Shown in pieces: positions 52,523-64,000 of a stretch of 64,000 nucleotides of DNA (positions are counted from its first letter, which is position 1; each line of letters begins with the position of its first letter). The DNA lies in NCBI GenBank assembly GCA_016710465.1, contig JADJVS010000012.1, forward strand, positions 186,001 to 250,000, given 5' to 3'. The position numbers and the translations under genes are program-made. The DNA is from Sulfuritalea sp. Lineage in GTDB: Bacteria; Pseudomonadota; Gammaproteobacteria; Burkholderiales; Rhodocyclaceae. The notes beneath the pieces were generated by a model. The model was not told the DNA's origin and ran no database searches. It saw only the letters and a list, made by a program, of their open reading frames with translations.

Positions 52523-53356
52523 TTACCTCTTACCCTTCGGCCTGCGCTGAACGATCATCACGTCGGTGCGCTTGTTGTTTCGAGTGCGATAGCCCTTGGT
52601 TGGCTGACCCCACGGGCTGACGGGAACACGGCCCTCACCGGTGCGGCCTTCGCCGCCGCCATGCGGGTGATCAATCGGATTCATCGCGGTACCGCGAACG
52701 GTCGGGCGCACGCCCCGCCAGCGCATCGCGCCAGCCTTGCCAATCTTGCGCAGGCTATGCTCTTCGTTTCCGACTTCTCCGATCGTCGCGCGACACTCGA
52801 CATGAATGCGACGGATCTCGCCGGAGCGTAGCCGGACCTGGGCGTAGGTGCCTTCCCGCGCCAGCAACTGTACCGAGGTGCCGGCGGAACGGGCAATCTG
52901 TGCGCCCTTGCCAGGCATCATCTCGACGCAATGAATCGTGGTACCGACCGGGATGTTGCGAATCGGCAGGGCATTGCCCGGCTTGATCGGCGCGTCGGAA
53001 CCACTGATCACGATCTGACCGACGACCATTCCCTTGGTGGCGATGATGTAACGCCGCTCCCCGTCCGTGTAGAGAACCAAGGCAATGTTGGCGGAGCGAT
53101 TCGGGTCGTACTGAAGATTTTCGACTTTGCCCGGTATTCCGTCCTTGTCGCGGCGGAAGTCAACCACGCGGTAATGCTGCTTGTGGCCACCACCCATGTG
53201 ACGGGTCGTGATGTGGCCATGGGTGTTTCGGCCGGCGGTCTTCGACTTCTTCTCAATCAGGCTGCCGTGCGGACGGCCCTTGTGGAGGTTTGCGTTGACG
53301 ACCTTGACGACACCGCGACGTCCGGGCGAGGTCGGTTTAACTTTTACCAGAGCCAT
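52523..53356 (-). CDS. rplB: 50S ribosomal protein L2
   Basis: 277-aa protein needed for subunit joining and peptidyl-transferase assembly. GRNTHGHITTRHMGGGHKQHYR and the C-terminal PIDHPHGGGEGRTGEGR, which holds the histidine close to the catalytic centre, are intact. Confidence 0.98.
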   Translation of the reverse strand: MALVKVKPTSPGRRGVVKVVNANLHKGRPHGSLIEKKSKTAGRNTHGHITTRHMGGGHKQHYRVVDFRRDKDGIPGKVENLQYDPNRSANIALVLYTDGERRYIIATKGMVVGQIVISGSDAPIKPGNALPIRNIPVGTTIHCVEMMPGKGAQIARSAGTSVQLLAREGTYAQVRLRSGEIRRIHVECRATIGEVGNEEHSLRKIGKAGAMRWRGVRPTVRGTAMNPIDHPHGGGEGRTGEGRVPVSPWGQPTKGYRTRNNKRTDVMIVQRRPKGKR

Positions 53357-53671
53357 TTAGGCAGCCCCCCCTTCCGCGAAATTGATTTCCTGACCCGGCT
53401 TGAGGCAGACAAATGCCTTGCGGATGTCGCTGCGCCGGCCTATGCTGCGGCCGGACCGCTTGACCTTACCCTTCAGGTTGGCGATCTGTACCGACTCGAC
53501 CTGGACCTTGAACAACATTTCAACGGCGGCCTTGACTTCGGGCTTGGTGGCATCGGGCGTGACGATGAACACGACCTGCTCGTTCTTGTCGGCGACGTAG
53601 GTCGCCTTTTCGGAGATTTGCGGCGCAACCAACACCTGCAGCAGCCGCTCGGGATTGAAGTTCTTGTTCAT
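53357..53671 (-). CDS. rplW: 50S ribosomal protein L23
   Basis: 104-aa tunnel-exit protein that docks trigger factor and SRP. LLQVLVAPQISEKATYVADKNEQVVFIV and GRRSDIRKAFVCLKPGQEI are conserved. Overlaps rplD by 4 bp. Confidence 0.97.
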   Translation of the reverse strand: MNKNFNPERLLQVLVAPQISEKATYVADKNEQVVFIVTPDATKPEVKAAVEMLFKVQVESVQIANLKGKVKRSGRSIGRRSDIRKAFVCLKPGQEINFAEGGAA

Positions 53672-54288
53672 GCCAACATCTCCTCCATCTTGGCCACGGC
53701 GCCCCTGGTGAAGATCACCTTCGGGAAGCGAACCAGCGATACCGGATCTGCCTGCTGCGCCTCAAGGACCAGCACATTGGGCAGGTTGCGGGATGCAAGC
53801 GCAAGGTTGTCGTCGAGGCTATCAGTCACGACCAGGACAGAGTCCAATCCCATGGCCTTGAGCTTTTGCGCAAACAGGCGGGTCTTCGGCGCCTCAATGG
53901 CGAAGTTGTCGATCACAGCCAGCCTGTCTTCGCGAGCGAGTTGAGAGAGAATCGCGGCGACGCCGGCGCGGTACATTTTGCGATTCACCTTCTGGGTGAA
54001 GTTCTCTTCCGGACTGTTCGGAAAAATACGGCCACCCCCGCGCCAAAGCGGGGACGAGGTCATGCCGGCACGCGCCCGGCCCGTACCCTTCTGGCGGAAC
54101 GGCTTCTTGGTACTGTGATGGACTTCCTTGCGATCCTTCTGCTTGCGGTTCCCGGAGCGGGCATTAGCCTGATAAGCCACCACTACTTGATGGACCAGCG
54201 CCTCGTTGAAGTCGCGTCCAAACAGGGCATCCGAGGCGGTTACGGTGGAGGCCGCCTGTCCCTGATCGTTGATTACTTTGAGTTCCAT
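53668..54288 (-). CDS. rplD: 50S ribosomal protein L4
   Basis: 206-aa protein with the tunnel-lining loop KPFRQKGTGRARAGMTSSPLWRGGG; in E. coli L4 also represses the S10 operon. MELKVINDQGQ fixes ATG 54288. Confidence 0.97.
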   Translation of the reverse strand: MELKVINDQGQAASTVTASDALFGRDFNEALVHQVVVAYQANARSGNRKQKDRKEVHHSTKKPFRQKGTGRARAGMTSSPLWRGGGRIFPNSPEENFTQKVNRKMYRAGVAAILSQLAREDRLAVIDNFAIEAPKTRLFAQKLKAMGLDSVLVVTDSLDDNLALASRNLPNVLVLEAQQADPVSLVRFPKVIFTRGAVAKMEEMLA

Positions 54289-54301
54289 GTCATCCCCGCT
54301 C

Positions 54302-54943
54302 TTAGGACGCCTTGACGGCCGGGGCGACGACAACATCCCCACCCTTGGCGCCCGGTACGGCGCCGCGGATCATCAGCAACTGGCGCGCTTCGTCGATGCG
54401 AACCACTTCAAGGTTCTGGTTCGTGCGCGCCACATCGCCGTAATGGCCGGCCATTTTTTTGCCAGGGAAAACCCGGCCCGGATCCTGCGCCATGCCAATG
54501 GAACCGGCGGAATTGTGCGATACCGAGTTGCCGTGCGAGGCGCGGTTCGAGGAAAAATTGTGCCGCATGATGGCACCGGCAAAGCCCTTGCCAATCGAGG
54601 TTCCGCTCACATCGACCTTCTGGCCGACGCTAAAAATACTGGCAGCAACCACATCGCCCGGCTTGAAGCCCGCGAGTTGATCAACACCAACGCGGAATTC
54701 CTTGAAAACTTCCCCGGCTTCGACACCGGCCTTGGCGAGATGTCCGGCGGCAGCCTTGTTGACGCGGCTGGCGCGGCGCTTGCCGAAGGTCACCTGCACG
54801 GCGGCATAGCCGTCCGTGTCAGGCGTCTTGATTTGCGTGACGCGATTGTTCGACACATCCACCACGGTCACCGGAATGGAAGAACCATCCTCGGCAAACA
54901 CGCGCGTCATGCCGACCTTGCGTCCAACAAGGCCCAGACTCAT
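54302..54943 (-). CDS. rplC: 50S ribosomal protein L3
   Basis: 213-aa assembly-initiator protein. MSLGLVGRKVGMTRVFAEDG and the extension tip GSIGMAQDPGRVFPGKKMAGHYG, carrying the Gln usually methylated by PrmB, are present. It lies 93 bp after rpsJ. Confidence 0.97.
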   Translation of the reverse strand: MSLGLVGRKVGMTRVFAEDGSSIPVTVVDVSNNRVTQIKTPDTDGYAAVQVTFGKRRASRVNKAAAGHLAKAGVEAGEVFKEFRVGVDQLAGFKPGDVVAASIFSVGQKVDVSGTSIGKGFAGAIMRHNFSSNRASHGNSVSHNSAGSIGMAQDPGRVFPGKKMAGHYGDVARTNQNLEVVRIDEARQLLMIRGAVPGAKGGDVVVAPAVKAS

Positions 54944-55036
54944 TTTATTCTCCTAATCCCCGGCTGCGATTGGCCAGGCTCAGTACTGCAGAAACAAATC
55001 AGGCGCCGAAAAAGTGTGGCGCCCGTCTACAAGGTA

Positions 55037-55348
55037 CTACTGCAACTTGATTTCGACGTCCACGCCCGCAGGCAGATCCAGCTTCATCAGCGCATCGACC
55101 GTCTTATCGGTCGGATCGATGATGTCCATCAGGCGCAGGTGGGTACGAATCTCGAACTGGTCGCGCGACGTCTTATTGACATGCGGCGACCGCAGAACGT
55201 CGAAACGCTCAATCCGCGTCGGCAAGGGTACGGGACCACGCACAACGGCACCGGTACGCTTGGCCGTATCGACAATCTCAAGGGCGGACTGGTCGATGAG
55301 GCGATAGTCGAAGGCCTTGAGGCGGATGCGAATCTTTTGACTTTGCAT
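55037..55348 (-). CDS. rpsJ: 30S ribosomal protein S10 (NusE)
   Basis: 103-aa protein of the 30S head, also a NusB partner in antitermination. MQSQKIRIRLKAFDYRLIDQSA and VRGPVPLPTRIERFDVLRSPHV are diagnostic. First gene of the S10 operon behind its own promoter. Confidence 0.97.
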   Translation of the reverse strand: MQSQKIRIRLKAFDYRLIDQSALEIVDTAKRTGAVVRGPVPLPTRIERFDVLRSPHVNKTSRDQFEIRTHLRLMDIIDPTDKTVDALMKLDLPAGVDVEIKLQ

Positions 55349-55392
55349 GAAAAATCCTTAAAGAGCGGTCTCGCAATTTGCGAAAGGGCAAG

Positions 55393-55421
55393 ATTTTATC
55401 GCCCTTTTCTCCGTATTGCAA
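55393..55421 (-). promoter_or_regulatory. Promoter of the S10 operon
   Basis: On the minus strand TTGCAA (55421-55416), 17 bp, TAAAAT (55398-55393), in the gap between tuf and rpsJ. The -10 lies in the loop of a 7-bp inverted repeat AAAGGGC/GCCCTTT. The transcript would have a leader of about 40 bases, too short for an E. coli-like L4 leader. Confidence 0.6.
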
Positions 55422-55430
55422 TAGAAGAAG

Positions 55431-56621
<1,191 letters not shown>

Positions 56622-56655
56622 GTCGCTGTTTCCTTAAAGAACGATTTTCGGGCTG

Positions 56656-58749
<2,094 letters not shown>

Positions 58750-58865
58750 TTGATTTACCTGCCTTATCTAAACCAAACCGCCATGACGCCTCGTTGTGCG
58801 AAGCGACAGGGCGGCGGACAAAAAAACGAAAATCCCGCCGGAAACCCGACGAGACACGCTACTGC

Positions 58866-59336
58866 TTAGAAACGGAAATGCGAGAACGCCTTGTTCGCTT
58901 CCGCCATGCGGTGAACTTCTTCGCGCTTCTTCATCGCCGCTCCACGCCCTTCGGAAGCTTCCAGCAACTCGGCGGCAAGGCGCTGACCCATGGACTTCTC
59001 GCTGCGTTTGCGCGCCGCCTCGCGAAGCCAACGCATCGACAGCGCCATGCGGCGCGACGGACGGACTTCCACGGGCACTTGGTAGTTGGCGCCACCCACA
59101 CGACGGCTCTTGACCTCAACCAAGGGTTTGACGTTATTCACGGCCAAGGAAAAAACTTCCAGCGGATCCTTTCCGCTCTTGGTCTGGATCTGGGCGAAGG
59201 CACCGTAAACAATGCGCTCGGCGACGGACTTTTTGCCGCTATCCATCAGCACATTGACGAATTTGGAAAGGTCGACACTGCCAAACTTAGGGTCGGGCAG
59301 GATATCTCGCTTGGGTACTTCACGACGACGTGGCAT
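58866..59336 (-). CDS. rpsG: 30S ribosomal protein S7
   Basis: 156-aa head assembly-initiator protein. MPRRREVPKRDILPDPKFGS and the tail MAEANKAFSHFRF are typical. In E. coli it regulates the str operon by binding its own mRNA. Confidence 0.97.
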   Translation of the reverse strand: MPRRREVPKRDILPDPKFGSVDLSKFVNVLMDSGKKSVAERIVYGAFAQIQTKSGKDPLEVFSLAVNNVKPLVEVKSRRVGGANYQVPVEVRPSRRMALSMRWLREAARKRSEKSMGQRLAAELLEASEGRGAAMKKREEVHRMAEANKAFSHFRF

Positions 59337-59353
59337 GGTTTCTCCTTATGGCC

Positions 59354-59731
59354 TCAGGCGGCTTTCGGGCGCTTGGCGCCATACTTCGAGCGGCTCTGCT
59401 TGCGATCCTTGACTCCCTGGGTGTCAAGACTACCGCGCACGATGTGGTAGCGGACACCGGGCAAATCCTTTACTCGGCCACCGCGAATCAGGACAACCGA
59501 GTGCTCCTGCAAGTTGTGACCTTCGCCACCAATGTAGGAAATGACCTCGAAACCATTGGTCAATCTCACCTTGGCGACTTTTCGCAAAGCGGAGTTCGGC
59601 TTCTTGGGGGTCGTGGTGTAAACCCGGGTGCAAACACCACGGCGCGCAGGGCTGTTACCCAGTGCGGGAACCTTGCTTTTTGAGATCGGCGCCTGCCGTC
59701 CCTTGCGCACTAGCTGATTGATGGTAGGCAT
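59354..59731 (-). CDS. rpsL: 30S ribosomal protein S12
   Basis: 125-aa decoding-centre protein. TPKKPNSALRKV holds the wild-type Lys43 and RVKDLPGVRYH holds Lys88 and Asp89 (the RimO methylthiolation site), so the sequence looks streptomycin-sensitive. Lies 102 bp after rpoC; that gap has only a weak CCCC/GGGG hairpin before GGTTTTTC (attenuator at most). Confidence 0.98.
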   Translation of the reverse strand: MPTINQLVRKGRQAPISKSKVPALGNSPARRGVCTRVYTTTPKKPNSALRKVAKVRLTNGFEVISYIGGEGHNLQEHSVVLIRGGRVKDLPGVRYHIVRGSLDTQGVKDRKQSRSKYGAKRPKAA

Positions 59732-59833
59732 GTGGTAATCCTGATTGCGGCGCTAAACGCTATGAAATTAAAGAAAAACCGACCCCATTCAGGGGGCAAA
59801 GAGGCCGGATTATAGATTGACGAACGTGCAGCG

Positions 59834-64000
<4,167 letters not shown>

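Overview
The window is about 62% GC and looks like a chromosomal segment of a betaproteobacterium, most likely Rhodocyclales or a close relative. Support comes from the gene order (rpoC-rpsL-rpsG-fusA-tuf-S10-spc-alpha), the rhodanese-grxC-secB-gpsA string, the gpmA-envC-ctpA-moeB string, a ferredoxin-type cysI-DUF934-cysH-cysD-cysN cluster, and MSHA pilus genes. This placement is an inference from family knowledge; no 16S gene is present.

Layout. 1-4247 (minus): part of an MSHA-type pilus assembly operon (mshM, mshL, MshN-like). 4535-8017: trmL, then a leftward operon of an ArsR-type regulator, rhodanese, grxC, secB, an SH3 protein and gpsA. 8104-12806 (plus): gpmA, an EnvC-like amidase activator, a CtpA protease, an unrecognised 160-aa protein and moeB. 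12803-17553 (minus): a small membrane protein, ribD, nrdR, glyA, a histidine phosphatase and a FadR-type regulator, with a striking G/C homopolymer inverted repeat between nrdR and glyA. 17626-25988: a carboxylate island with a TRAP transporter (dctQMP, TakP-like binding protein) behind a promoter carrying a FadR-type operator, a long CoA-transferase, and a 775-aa protein fusing a cyclic-nucleotide-binding domain, acetate kinase and a PduL phosphotransacylase. 26109-33873: methyltransferases, a frameshifted fkbM, a 265-bp MITE-like element, a doubly frameshifted pmbA, darP/yjgA and a complete IS1380-family element. 33975-41041: CysB-like regulator, TauE-type exporter and assimilatory sulfate reduction genes (cysI frameshifted). 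41106-64000 (minus): the ribosomal protein super-cluster from rpoC (5' end cut by the window edge) to rplQ, closed by a terminator shared with cysN.

How the genes work together. The TRAP system probably imports a 2-oxo or short-chain carboxylate under control of the divergent FadR-type protein. The CoA-transferase and the fused phosphotransacylase/acetate kinase could then interconvert acyl-CoA, acyl phosphate and free acid. The sulfur cluster reduces activated sulfate (APS) to sulfite and sulfide, with CysB as the expected regulator.

The most interesting item is the cNMP-AckA-PduL fusion. Four apparent +1 frameshifts, all in C or G runs between 29.2 and 36.4 kb, should be checked against raw reads before any gene there is called dead. 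No tRNA, rRNA or CRISPR array was seen.
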